Assembly (NCBI GenBank): GCA_963711595.1
Contig: CAVQER010000010.1
Span: 124,001-188,000, forward strand
Direction of reading: 5' to 3'
DNA from: JAUSIF01 sp963711595
Lineage (GTDB): Bacteria > Pseudomonadota > Alphaproteobacteria > Rhizobiales > Xanthobacteraceae
DNA length: 64,000 nt
Made by a program: the position numbers and the translations under genes. Below are positions 16,898 to 25,488 of the stretch, piece by piece. Position 1 is the stretch's first letter. Each line of letters starts with the position of its first letter. The notes under the pieces were generated by a model. The model was not told the DNA's origin and made no database searches. It saw only the letters and a program-made list of their open reading frames with translations.

Positions 16898-18153
16898 TGG
16901 CGCAGCTCTCCGACGACTGTTTCGCTTTCGGCGGCGCGCTGCTCCCGGTCGAAGAAGCCGGCCGGCTCATGGCGGAACAGGTGCCGCCGGTCTCGGAAAC
17001 GGAAACTGTCGCGACTGCCCAAGCACTCGGCCGTGTCGTTGCGCGCGACGTGATATCTCCAATCGCGTTGCCCCCGTTCGACAATTCCGCCGTCGACGGC
17101 TACGCGGTGCGCCACGCGGACATCGCGGGCGCCGGCGAGACACGCCTCGAGGTGGCGGGCCGCCTGCAAGCGGGTGCGCGAGCAGCAACCGCGCTCGGAA
17201 AGGGACAGGCGACCCGCATTTTCACCGGCGCGCCGATGCCGGAAGGCGCAGATACGATTTACATGCAGGAAGACGTCCGTACCGAGGGCGATGCGGTCGT
17301 CGTACCCGGAGGCTTGAAGCCTGGCGCGAACCGCCGTCTCGCCGGCGAAGATTTGAAACAGGGCGCAGTCGCGCTGCCGGCGGGCCGGCGCCTCGGGCCG
17401 CAAGATCTCGCGCTGGCCGCCGCGATTGGTCTCACCGAAATCGAAGCTCGCCGCCGCCTGCGCGTCGCGGTTTTCTCCACGGGTGACGAGATCGTCGAGC
17501 CGGGCACGCCGCTCGGCGCGGCTTCACTGTACGACGCCAATCGCTTCCTTCTACTCGCGTTGCTTCGCGAACTCGGTGCCGACGCGGACGACCTCGGCAT
17601 CGTGCGTGACGACGCCGACGCGCTCGCGTCCGCGATTGAAGCAGCCGCGAGAACCCACGACCTAGTACTCACTTCCGGCGGCGTGTCGACCGGCGAGGCT
17701 GACCACGTGAAGAGGGCGGTGGAACGGATCGGCAAGCTTGTGTTCTGGCGGCTCGCGATCAAGCCGGGCCGGCCGGTGGCCATGGGCGTGGTGCACGGCG
17801 CGGCCTTCGCGGGGCTTCCGGGCAATCCGGTCGCCGCATTCGTGACCTTCGTGCACGTCGTGCGGCCGTTGCTTCTGCGCTTGTCGGGCGCCGACCCAAC
17901 GCCGCTCGCCGCGCTGCCCGTCCGCGCCGCTTTCAAATACAAGAAGAAGAAAGGCCGCCGCGAGTATGTTCGCGTCGGCCTGCGTCGTGCTGCCGATGGC
18001 GTGATCGAGGCAGTGAAGCACCCCCAGGAAGGGGCGGGCGTGCTTACCTCATTGACCGAGACCGACGGGCTCGCCGAGCTTGCCGAGGATCGCGTCGAAG
18101 TCGAGCTAGGTTCGACCGTCGGTTTTCTGCCTTACGCGGCCTTGGTCGGTTAG
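16897..18153 (+). CDS. moeA: Molybdopterin molybdenumtransferase MoeA
   Basis: 418 residues, the canonical MoeA length. All hallmarks are intact: PPFDNSAVDGYAV, RIFTGAPMPEGADT, FSTGDEIVEPG, TSGGVSTGEADHVK and LPGNPVAAFV. It ligates molybdate to molybdopterin using adenylyl-molybdopterin. This is the only one of the three MoeA-family proteins in the window that is both full length and unfused, so it is the likely housekeeping enzyme. It overlaps mobB upstream and converges on the minus-strand genes from 18161. Confidence 0.95.
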   Translation: MAQLSDDCFAFGGALLPVEEAGRLMAEQVPPVSETETVATAQALGRVVARDVISPIALPPFDNSAVDGYAVRHADIAGAGETRLEVAGRLQAGARAATALGKGQATRIFTGAPMPEGADTIYMQEDVRTEGDAVVVPGGLKPGANRRLAGEDLKQGAVALPAGRRLGPQDLALAAAIGLTEIEARRRLRVAVFSTGDEIVEPGTPLGAASLYDANRFLLLALLRELGADADDLGIVRDDADALASAIEAAARTHDLVLTSGGVSTGEADHVKRAVERIGKLVFWRLAIKPGRPVAMGVVHGAAFAGLPGNPVAAFVTFVHVVRPLLLRLSGADPTPLAALPVRAAFKYKKKKGRREYVRVGLRRAADGVIEAVKHPQEGAGVLTSLTETDGLAELAEDRVEVELGSTVGFLPYAALVG

Positions 18154-18160
18154 CCGCAGC

Positions 18161-18286
18161 TCACAAACGCACGCCGGACGGTGAGGAGTACGCGACCGAA
18201 GCAGGCTTCTGGTACATGTCGAGCGCGTAGACCGAAATGACCCCGACGGCGACGGCCGCCACGACCGCAATGATGAACTCTTTCAT
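18161..18286 (-). CDS. 41-residue single-helix membrane protein
   Basis: The small frame begins MKEFIIAVVAAVAVGVISVYALDMY and ends in a short polar tail. It is preceded by an excellent ribosome site (GGGGAGG, 6 bases before ATG 18286), the main reason for accepting it. One transmembrane helix (residues ~4-22) is predicted by eye. Similar tiny proteins of unknown function are common in Hyphomicrobiales (from memory). It lies downstream of mobA on the same strand, 76 bases away. Confidence 0.6.
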   Translation of the reverse strand: MKEFIIAVVAAVAVGVISVYALDMYQKPASVAYSSPSGVRL

Positions 18287-18362
18287 TTGATCCTCCCCGA
18301 GACCCGCGACAGCATTTCGCTCGGCACAACGTAGGGGACCTGACCCCTTCCAAGCAAGCGTT

Positions 18363-18992
18363 TCAGGCGTCCGGGTATTGCGCTGCGATACGCTCGGCCT
18401 CGGCCAGGTCCTCGGGGCGGTTGACATTGAAGAACGGATCGACCGGCCGATCGGGGTATTCCGCGAGCCCGACGCCGTGCCGGCCCGTCCACACCTCGAT
18501 CTTGTGAAGTCCTTCGTCGGTTAAGGCCCGGCGCAGGTCCGCGCGCAGGGACACCGGCCAGAGGCCGGCTACCGGATGACGCCACTCTCCGGACTTGGCG
18601 CAGGCGAGCGGGGTACCGGCGGCGACGCGCGCCGCGTACAATCGAGGTACGAGATCGCGTGGCACGAACGGGCAATCGCCCGGCACGCTCGCCACCCATT
18701 CCACCGAGGTGTTGGCGGCGGCCCAGTCGAGTCCGGCGAGAATTCCTGCAAGCGGCCCCGCGAAATCGGGGATGTCGTCTGGAACGACGGTCAGACCGAA
18801 ACGCGCAAAACGCTTCGGATCGCCATTCGCGTTGAGAATCACGTCGGTGCAATGCGGTGTCAGCCGCGCCAGCACGCGGTCGAGGATCGCCTCATGGCCG
18901 ATGTTCAGGAGCGCCTTGTCGCCGCCGCCCATTCGCCGCGCGAGACCGCCGGCGAGCACCAGCCCAAGCGTCGGCGGAAACTCAGTCGTCAT
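18363..18992 (-). CDS. mobA: Molybdenum cofactor guanylyltransferase MobA
   Basis: 209 residues. The nucleotidyltransferase signature LVLAGGLARRMGGGDKALL is at the N-terminus, followed by VPGDCPFVPRDLVPRL and a C-terminal FFNVNRPEDLAEAE, as in MobA. It transfers GMP to Mo-molybdopterin to form the MGD cofactor used by FdhA. Its start overlaps the end of fdhD by 11 bases, so fdhD and mobA should be co-translated. Confidence 0.94.
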   Translation of the reverse strand: MTTEFPPTLGLVLAGGLARRMGGGDKALLNIGHEAILDRVLARLTPHCTDVILNANGDPKRFARFGLTVVPDDIPDFAGPLAGILAGLDWAAANTSVEWVASVPGDCPFVPRDLVPRLYAARVAAGTPLACAKSGEWRHPVAGLWPVSLRADLRRALTDEGLHKIEVWTGRHGVGLAEYPDRPVDPFFNVNRPEDLAEAERIAAQYPDA

Positions 18993-19884
18993 GCACCGCG
19001 GCTTTGCGACGGTGCTTGGCGCTCTCTTCCTCGACGTAGCGCAGGTCCTGATCGTAAACGATGCGGTCCTCGCCCGAGAGCACCACGAAGCGCTTGCCGC
19101 GTGCGCGACCGATCAACGTGAGGCCCGCCTTCTTCGCGAGTTCGACGCCCCAGGCCGTGAAGCCCGAGCGTGACACGAGAATCGGGATACCCATGCGCAC
19201 CGTCTTGATCACCATCTCCGAGGTAAGCCGGCCGGTCGTGTAGAAAATCTTGTCGCCGGCCTTGATCTTCTTCCTGAACATCCAGCCTGCGATCTTGTCG
19301 ACGGCGTTGTGCCGGCCCACGTCTTCCATGTAGACGAGCGGCCGATCCTCCTGGCAGAGCACGCAACCATGGATCGCGCCCGCCTCGAGATAGAGCGAAG
19401 GCGTCGTGTTGATCTTGTGCGTGAGCGTATAGAGCCAGGACGTCTGCAGTTTCGTCTTCGGCAGCCGCGCGTTGTCGATCGCTTCCATCAGGTCGCCGAA
19501 CACGGTGCCCTGCGCACAGCCCGACGTCTGCACCTTCTTCTTCAGCTTCTTCTCGTAGTTGGTCGCGCGTTTCGTGCGAACGACGACCACGTCGAGGTCG
19601 TCGTCGTAGTCGATGCCCGTGATCGTGTCGTCCGGCCGTAACATATTCTGATTCAACAGGAATCCGAGCGCGAGGTATTCGGGATAGTCGCCGATCGTCA
19701 TCGCCGTGACGATCTCCTGCTTGTTCAAGAAGATCGTGAGCGGCCGTTCCACGACGACGCCGGTTTCGATCGGCTTCCCGCTTTCATCCACGCCGGTGAC
19801 GCGTACCGTGAGCCGCGGGTCGGCCGGATCGGGACGCAGCAGATACTCGTCCTCGGGCTCGGGAACGATCTTAGCCTTGCTCAT
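18982..19884 (-). CDS. fdhD: Formate dehydrogenase accessory sulfurtransferase FdhD
   Basis: 300 residues from ATG 19884; a longer frame would run into iorB. FdhD features: ERPLTIFLNKQEIVTAMTIGDYPEYLALGFLLNQ, GAIHGCVLCQ, YMEDVGRHNAVDKIAGW and YTTGRLTSEMVIKT. FdhD moves sulfur from IscS to the Mo-bisMGD of formate dehydrogenase. The loop that carries CxxC in E. coli FdhD (C121/C124) reads SGCAQG here: the first Cys (C123) is kept and the second is Gly. It lies 7 bases after iorB and overlaps mobA. Confidence 0.93.
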   Translation of the reverse strand: MSKAKIVPEPEDEYLLRPDPADPRLTVRVTGVDESGKPIETGVVVERPLTIFLNKQEIVTAMTIGDYPEYLALGFLLNQNMLRPDDTITGIDYDDDLDVVVVRTKRATNYEKKLKKKVQTSGCAQGTVFGDLMEAIDNARLPKTKLQTSWLYTLTHKINTTPSLYLEAGAIHGCVLCQEDRPLVYMEDVGRHNAVDKIAGWMFRKKIKAGDKIFYTTGRLTSEMVIKTVRMGIPILVSRSGFTAWGVELAKKAGLTLIGRARGKRFVVLSGEDRIVYDQDLRYVEEESAKHRRKAAVHDD

Positions 19885-19891
19885 CGAAGCA

Positions 19892-21424
19892 TCACTCCGC
19901 AGCAATCCGCCGCTCGGATGGCAGCTCCCGTACCGAGTCAATGACCGCGCCGAGGCGTGCACCTTCCGGGTCGGCGAGCGCCGCGAGGCGGCTCTGCAGC
20001 ACGGCGTCGGCGAACTGCGCCGACGGCAACTGTCCGGCGAGGAAGGGTTCGATCACTTCGCCCGCGATCCGGTTCCAGTTGGCATTGCCGCGCTTGTAGG
20101 TCTCGCCATAACCCTTCACAAGCCGTGCGGTCTCGACGACTTCGCGCGCGACGTTCACGTCGACGTCAATCGCTCGCTCGACGAGATCTAGCCAGCGATC
20201 GATCCAGGCCTGCTCCTCCGCATAGCGCAAAGTGCGCGGCCGCCAGCCTCGCAACCCCGCGAGCATCTTGAGCCGCAGGAAGCCGCCGACGCGCGTCGTG
20301 CGCACCTTCATGGGCCAGGATTTTTCGCTCCAGCCGACGCGATGAATGCCTTGCAGCACCGCGCGCCCGAGGCCAGGTGGCAATAGCGAGAAAATTTCCT
20401 CCGGTCCCGGTTTCAGGAATTCCGTGACGTCGATCAGGTCCTTGTCACGCACGTTGGATTCGCTGCGCAGCCGATCGACGCGACCTTCCTTGATCTTCAG
20501 CTGCGCGACGCGGATCGTGTCCTCAAAGCTCATGCGCACCGCAAGGTGACGCGCGAGCTCGCGGATGAACGGACCGTCGGCGCCCGGCTTCCCGGCAAAG
20601 CGCTGCAGCCGATCTAGATAGAGCGACGCGTACTCCGGACCCTGGTAATCGACGAGCCGCCGCACACCTTCGGTCGCGATTCCGGCAGCCACGACGGGGA
20701 GCACTTGCTTCGCCTTCGCTTCCAGATCGGAGTCGCTTGCGGCCTTGGCCGAAGAGGGGGCAGGCGTTTGATCCTTCACGCTCGGCCCTTCGCCGCCGTC
20801 GGCTGCGAGCTTCAATCCAGCATCGAACCCCCGCAGATTGGCATCGACCGCCTTGCCTTCATCTTCGATTGCGGCACGGAATGCCTCGACGGAGATCGGC
20901 AACGCGCCGGAGCCGGCGAGGACACCGAGGATCACCGCGTTCTGCTGCGCGCTCGCCTTTGCGGCGGCCGCCGCGAAATCGGCGAGCATCACCTTGTGCG
21001 CGAATTTCTTCGCGACGTTCGCCATCCGCTCCGGATCAAGCCGGCCGTCGCCCATCGCGGACTTTTCGTCCACCGTGTAAACCCGCCCGGTGGAGGCAAT
21101 CAGTAATGTCCTGTCCGGGCTCACGAATCCGGCCTGAATTGCGCGGACGGCTTCGAGTAACTCGCTTGCGACCATCACGTCGACTTCGCCCGGTGCCGCG
21201 TTGAGCGCAAGGACGGGACGTCTGTCCTTGGCGCCCTTTTTGCGCGGTAGGATCTCCAGATAGTAAGTGGTGGCGCCGGTGCGCTGTGCGACGCCCGGGA
21301 TCGAAGTGCGCTGCCCAAAATGGCCGCTCGCGATCGCCGCGTTCGAGATCCAGCCCGCGAGCACGCCGCCGCCTTCGCCGCCGAGCGCGGCGATGAGCAA
21401 GCGAATGGGTTTCGTCTCGCTCAT
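19892..21424 (-). CDS. Indolepyruvate oxidoreductase beta subunit, long form
   Basis: 510 residues, more than twice a classical IorB. Residues ~1-200 are the pyruvate-ferredoxin-oxidoreductase gamma-type domain (IRLLIAALGGEGGGVLAGWI, SIPGVAQRTGATTYYLE). The remainder matches the C-terminal domain of long 'IOR beta family' proteins (DUF6537 type), with no known catalytic motif. With IorA it would oxidise indolepyruvate or related aryl-pyruvates to the acyl-CoA with reduced ferredoxin. It starts 4 bases after iorA and is followed by fdhD after 7 bases. Confidence 0.88.
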   Translation of the reverse strand: MSETKPIRLLIAALGGEGGGVLAGWISNAAIASGHFGQRTSIPGVAQRTGATTYYLEILPRKKGAKDRRPVLALNAAPGEVDVMVASELLEAVRAIQAGFVSPDRTLLIASTGRVYTVDEKSAMGDGRLDPERMANVAKKFAHKVMLADFAAAAAKASAQQNAVILGVLAGSGALPISVEAFRAAIEDEGKAVDANLRGFDAGLKLAADGGEGPSVKDQTPAPSSAKAASDSDLEAKAKQVLPVVAAGIATEGVRRLVDYQGPEYASLYLDRLQRFAGKPGADGPFIRELARHLAVRMSFEDTIRVAQLKIKEGRVDRLRSESNVRDKDLIDVTEFLKPGPEEIFSLLPPGLGRAVLQGIHRVGWSEKSWPMKVRTTRVGGFLRLKMLAGLRGWRPRTLRYAEEQAWIDRWLDLVERAIDVDVNVAREVVETARLVKGYGETYKRGNANWNRIAGEVIEPFLAGQLPSAQFADAVLQSRLAALADPEGARLGAVIDSVRELPSERRIAAE

Positions 21425-21428
21425 GGCA

Positions 21429-23585
21429 TCACTCCGCGGGAACCATGGTCGGCGCGGGTGCCGCTTCGGGCGCCCCGCCGAACCAGCGAATGAGGGTGGT
21501 CGAGACCTTGTGGCGTGCGCGATCCCACAACGACGGATTCTCGATCACGTTGATCTCGGCAAACGACGGACATAGCTGTGCGGCGTGGCTCACCTCGCCG
21601 CACAGCCCGCAGCCAACGCAATCATTGTTCACGTGCGCCACCGGATCCGTCCGCAGCGGATCCTCGTTCGGCTTCACCGTCAGGGACGGACAGCCCGATA
21701 GACGAATGCAGGAGTGGTCGCCGGTGCAGACGTCTGGGTCGACCCAGAAACGCTGACGCTCGACCCGTCTTCCGGCGGCTGATAACCGCGCGCGTTCCGG
21801 TCGGATACGGCGCTGGCGCGCAAGCTGGCATTCGCCGTCGGCGATGATGACCTTCAGGCCTTCGTCCGGCGTCTGTGCCGCTTCGCGCAGCGTCTTCACT
21901 ACGTCCGCGACCCCGTAGGTGCGCACCCGTTTGATCCAGCCGACGCCGAGCCCCTTCATCGCTCCTTCGATGTCGACTCCCCTGCCGCGGCCGTCGTCTT
22001 CCGGCGCGCTCGAAGGCAGGTCCTGTTGCCCGGTCGCGCTGGAATAACCGTTGTTCATCACGATCAGGACCGAGTCATTCTTGTTCAGGACGGCACTCGC
22101 GACACCAGTGAGCATTCCGTTGTGCCAGAAGCCGCCGTCACCCATGATTGAGATCGGCCGCTTCTCCTGGGTTTCGGAAACTGCCGCAGCGGACGCCAGC
22201 GACATGCCGTAGCCGAGAATCGAATTGCCTTGGCTGAACGGCGGGAAGGTCGCGAGCGCGTGACAGCCGATGTCCACCGCGACATGCACCGGGCCCATTT
22301 CCTTCTTCAGGATTTTCATTGCCGAGAAAACCGGCCGCTCCGGACAGCCCGTGCAAAATGTCGGTGGCCGCGGCGGCAGTGCGGTGGTGAGTGCCTTGGT
22401 CGCTTCCGTCTTGCGCCCGTCGACGCCGGCAACCCAGTCCTCCAACGCATCATTCTTGCGCCCGTAGGCGGCGAGGAACTGGGCGAGGCCGCGCCCCAGA
22501 ACGAACGGCGTGTACTCGCCCGCCATGGCGAGAAAATCCTTGCCATGCAGCTTCGTATTGAGGTCAGCCTTTCGCAGCAGCTGACCGACAGCCTGCTCGA
22601 TGAAATCCGGCGCGCCTTCCTCGACCAGAAGCACCGCACGCTTACCGGCGCAAAAGCCTGAAACCTCCTCCGGAACGAGCGGGTGGGTGACATTCAGGAC
22701 GAGCGTCGGAATCTGCACGTCACCATAGACGTCGCTCAGGCCCGCGAGTGCGAGGCGCGAATTGAGCGCATTGAACAGGCCGCCCTGCACGATGATGCCA
22801 AGGTCGCCGCGCTCCGGTCCGAGCCGCTCGTTCAGCTTGTGCTCTTGAATGAATTTGCGTGCGGCCGGCAGGCGCTTCTCAAATTTCGCGATTTCCTGCG
22901 GGAAGATGACCGGCGGATGCGAAAGCCGGTCGTAGTTGAACTTCGCCGGTGCAAGCCGGTGCTTTGCCGAGAACCGCGGCGCAACATTGTCCTTTGCCTC
23001 GAATGCGCCGAACACATGACAGGCCCGCACCCGTAGCTCGAGGATCACCGGTGTATTGGATACTTCGGAAAGCTCGAAGCCTTTCTCGACCATCCGCACG
23101 ATGCTCGGCAACTCCGGTCGCGGATCGAGCAGCCACAGCGACGACTTCAACGCCATCGCATGCGTGCGTTCCTGAATGACGCTGGCACCTTCGCCGTAGT
23201 CCTCGCCGACGATGATCATCGCCCCGCCCATGACGCCGGCGGAGGCAAGGTTGGAGAGTGCGTCGGCTGCAACGTTTGTGCCGACGATCGACTTCCACGT
23301 CACGGCGCCGCGCAGCGGGTAGTTGATCGAAGCGCCGAGCATCGCGGCGGCCGCCGCCTCGCTCGTGCAGGTCTCGAGGTGAATGCCGAGCTCCTCCAGC
23401 ATCTCGCCGGACTGCACGAGCACGTCGAGCAGGTGAGTGACCGGCGCGCCCTGATATCCGCCGACATAGGCGACGCCCGATTGCAGCAGCGCCTTGGTCA
23501 CGCCGAGAATGCCTTCGCCATAAAACGTATCGCCGTCGCCGAGCCGCAGGCTCTGGATCTCGGAGTGGAACGAGACTTCAGCCAT
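21429..23585 (-). CDS. iorA: Indolepyruvate ferredoxin oxidoreductase alpha subunit
   Basis: 718 residues, typical of IorA. The N-terminal pyrimidine-binding domain contains GYQGAPVTHLLDVL; the central TPP-binding domain shows GDGGFWHNGMLTG and VMNNGYSSATGQQ. The C-terminus holds ferredoxin-like Cys motifs (CTGDHSCIRLSGCPSL and CVGCGLCGEVSHAAQLCP). It decarboxylates aryl-pyruvates in the cytoplasm. Start ATG 23585 has GGGAG 7 bases upstream. It lies 21 bases after the MarR gene and forms one unit with iorB, fdhD and mobA. Confidence 0.93.
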   Translation of the reverse strand: MAEVSFHSEIQSLRLGDGDTFYGEGILGVTKALLQSGVAYVGGYQGAPVTHLLDVLVQSGEMLEELGIHLETCTSEAAAAAMLGASINYPLRGAVTWKSIVGTNVAADALSNLASAGVMGGAMIIVGEDYGEGASVIQERTHAMALKSSLWLLDPRPELPSIVRMVEKGFELSEVSNTPVILELRVRACHVFGAFEAKDNVAPRFSAKHRLAPAKFNYDRLSHPPVIFPQEIAKFEKRLPAARKFIQEHKLNERLGPERGDLGIIVQGGLFNALNSRLALAGLSDVYGDVQIPTLVLNVTHPLVPEEVSGFCAGKRAVLLVEEGAPDFIEQAVGQLLRKADLNTKLHGKDFLAMAGEYTPFVLGRGLAQFLAAYGRKNDALEDWVAGVDGRKTEATKALTTALPPRPPTFCTGCPERPVFSAMKILKKEMGPVHVAVDIGCHALATFPPFSQGNSILGYGMSLASAAAVSETQEKRPISIMGDGGFWHNGMLTGVASAVLNKNDSVLIVMNNGYSSATGQQDLPSSAPEDDGRGRGVDIEGAMKGLGVGWIKRVRTYGVADVVKTLREAAQTPDEGLKVIIADGECQLARQRRIRPERARLSAAGRRVERQRFWVDPDVCTGDHSCIRLSGCPSLTVKPNEDPLRTDPVAHVNNDCVGCGLCGEVSHAAQLCPSFAEINVIENPSLWDRARHKVSTTLIRWFGGAPEAAPAPTMVPAE

Positions 23586-23606
23586 GATGACGCTCCCACA
23601 CTTGCT

Positions 23607-24134
23607 TCACCGGGAATGACCGGTGCCGTTCGCCGGGACGTCGGCGATCAGACGCTTGAGAATTTGCAGGAACCGAGCGCGATCGCCCGGGCCCAAGACG
23701 TCGTCGAGATGCCGCTCGTGCCGCGCCGCGCACGCGGTGAGCTTGGCGAGCAATGCTTCACCGGCGCTCGTCAGCATCAGCCGGTAGCTGCGGCGGTCGT
23801 CCTTCGCGCGCACCCGCTTCACGAGCTTGCGCCGCACGAGATCGTTGAGCACCGGCGTGAGCGAGGACTTGTCCCTCGCGTTGGCGCGGCTCAGCGCGGT
23901 CTGCGAGATGCCCGGGTTGCGCCCGATGATCATCAACGTCGCGAACCGACCCGGTCGCAGGTCGATGCCGCTCGCCTCGCGCGCGAACGACTGAAACGAG
24001 GCGTTCTGCGCGAGCCGGAGATGAAAGCCGATCCAGTTTGCGAGCGGGCCAAAATCGACAGCCGCGGCTGCAGCTGCCGGAATCGGCACGCGCACGCCGT
24101 TCGTCTCGCGCACCGCAATGTTCGGCTGGACCAT
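23607..24134 (-). CDS. MarR-family transcriptional regulator
   Basis: 175 residues from ATG 24134 (AGGGA upstream). The winged-helix core is clear: ISQTALSRANARDKSSLTPVLNDLVRRKLVKR followed by the wing DDRRSYRLMLTSAGEALL, both MarR hallmarks. It is the first gene of the iorA-iorB-fdhD-mobA strand and is divergent from a TRAP transporter. MarR proteins usually bind aromatic or acyl ligands, so control of iorAB and/or the TRAP genes by an aryl acid is plausible but inferred. Confidence 0.9.
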   Translation of the reverse strand: MVQPNIAVRETNGVRVPIPAAAAAAVDFGPLANWIGFHLRLAQNASFQSFAREASGIDLRPGRFATLMIIGRNPGISQTALSRANARDKSSLTPVLNDLVRRKLVKRVRAKDDRRSYRLMLTSAGEALLAKLTACAARHERHLDDVLGPGDRARFLQILKRLIADVPANGTGHSR

Positions 24135-24189
24135 GCTGTTCCCTAACTGCCGGGCCTGCTTGGCTTTTCCGTTCCCCGAGTTCCCGCCT

Positions 24190-24233
24190 TTATACCAAAG
24201 CGGCTGGCCGCACAGAATAGTTTTATGCCAAAC
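24190..24233. promoter_or_regulatory. Direct repeats between marR and the TRAP operon
   Basis: Two copies of TTATRCCAAAS (24190-24200 and 24223-24233) lie in the same orientation exactly 33 bases apart, about three helical turns, in the 186-base divergent gap. They are candidate regulator sites for the adjacent MarR or another factor. Two 11-base matches could also arise by chance. Confidence 0.4.
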
Positions 24234-24320
24234 TGTTGTGGCCGAATAAGCGCAGCCGTAGGGCTGATGCACGAAGAGCGATAAATCGCCTTAGAAATCA
24301 ACGCCTGAGGAGGAACCAGG

Positions 24321-25364
24321 ATGGTGTCCACGAAGTACAGGACCGGTGCGCCGTTCGCTGCGGCGTCGCTTCTCGCCGCGCTCGCGTTCGCGCCCGCCGC
24401 GCACGCGCAAGACAAGACGATCGAACTGAAGCTGTCCCACTGGGTGCCGCCGAGTCATCCGCTGCAAAAGGCGCTCGAGGACTGGGGCAGCTCGATCGAG
24501 AAGGCGTCGGGTGGGACGATCAAGTACAAGATTTTTCCGTCCCAACAACTCGGCAAGGCATTCGACCACTACGACATGGCGCGCGACGGCATCGCCGACG
24601 TGACCTACGTGAGCCCGGGTTACCAACCCGGCCGCTTCCCGATCATTGACGCCGGCAATCTTCCCTTCATGGTGTCGAACGCGAAGGAAGGCACGGGTGC
24701 GCTCGACGAGTGGTACCGGAAGTTTGCCGCGAAAGAGATGGGCGACGTCAAGTTCTGCTTCGCGTTCCTGCATGACCCCGGCACGTTTCACTCGCGCTCG
24801 AAAAAGATCGTAGTGCCCGGCGATGTGAAGGGGCTGAAGATTCGTCCGGCGCATGCCACGATGGCGACCTGGGTCACCGAGCTTGGCGGCACCAACGTCC
24901 AGGCGTCGGCACCTGAGGTGCGCGACATCATCGAGAAGGGTGTTGCCGAAGCCGTCACCTTCCCCTGGGGCTCGATCCCACTGTTCGGCATAGACAAGGT
25001 TACGAAGTACCACATGGACGCGCCGCTCTATGCGACGAGCTTCGTCTGGGTGATGAACAAGGGACGCTACGACGGGATGTCGGCGGCCCAGAAGAAGGTG
25101 ATCGACGATCACTGCAACAGCCAGTGGGCCGTGCGTGCCGCCTCGCCATGGGCGGACTTCGAACATGCGGGTATCGCCAAGCTCAAGGCCGACCCGGCGC
25201 ACGAGGTCTACACCATTACGTCTGCGCAACTGGATGAGTGGAAAAAGGCGGCAGCGCCCGTCGTGAAAGTGTGGGCCGACAGCGTAAAGAAGGCCGGCAA
25301 CGATCCCGATGCGGTGCTGAAGGACCTTCGCTCGACGCTCGCCAAGCACAACTCGGCCTACTGA
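24321..25364 (+). CDS. TRAP transporter solute-binding protein (DctP type)
   Basis: 347 residues. ATG 24321 has AGGAGGA 6-7 bases upstream. A Sec signal peptide (AAASLLAALAFAPAAHAQ) precedes a DctP-type domain: LKLSHWVPPSHPLQKALEDW, FPSQQLGKAFDHYDMARDGIAD, and the ligand-site segment VKGLKIRPAHATMATWVTELGG with the Arg that binds a carboxylate in most TRAP receptors. Likely substrate: an organic acid. A hairpin terminator separates it from the permease genes, which would give more receptor than permease. Confidence 0.93.
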   Translation: MVSTKYRTGAPFAAASLLAALAFAPAAHAQDKTIELKLSHWVPPSHPLQKALEDWGSSIEKASGGTIKYKIFPSQQLGKAFDHYDMARDGIADVTYVSPGYQPGRFPIIDAGNLPFMVSNAKEGTGALDEWYRKFAAKEMGDVKFCFAFLHDPGTFHSRSKKIVVPGDVKGLKIRPAHATMATWVTELGGTNVQASAPEVRDIIEKGVAEAVTFPWGSIPLFGIDKVTKYHMDAPLYATSFVWVMNKGRYDGMSAAQKKVIDDHCNSQWAVRAASPWADFEHAGIAKLKADPAHEVYTITSAQLDEWKKAAAPVVKVWADSVKKAGNDPDAVLKDLRSTLAKHNSAY

Positions 25365-25388
25365 GCGCCGGGCCTTCAACCAAGGTAT

Positions 25389-25419
25389 GACGGCGGCGAC
25401 ATCCTCGCCGCCGTCTTTT
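25389..25419 (+). terminator. Hairpin terminator after the TRAP receptor gene
   Basis: Perfect 11-base stem GACGGCGGCGA / TCGCCGCCGTC (25389-25399 and 25405-25415), 5-base loop, then TTTT. It lies 24 bases after the receptor stop and 69 bases before the small permease, so it probably acts as an attenuator within the operon. Confidence 0.75.
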
Positions 25420-25488
25420 AATCCGCTTGCAGGTACTGCTCCGCGCAGCCACTATTTCGCAGCGCGGAAGGGGCGGGGAGGACACGAC

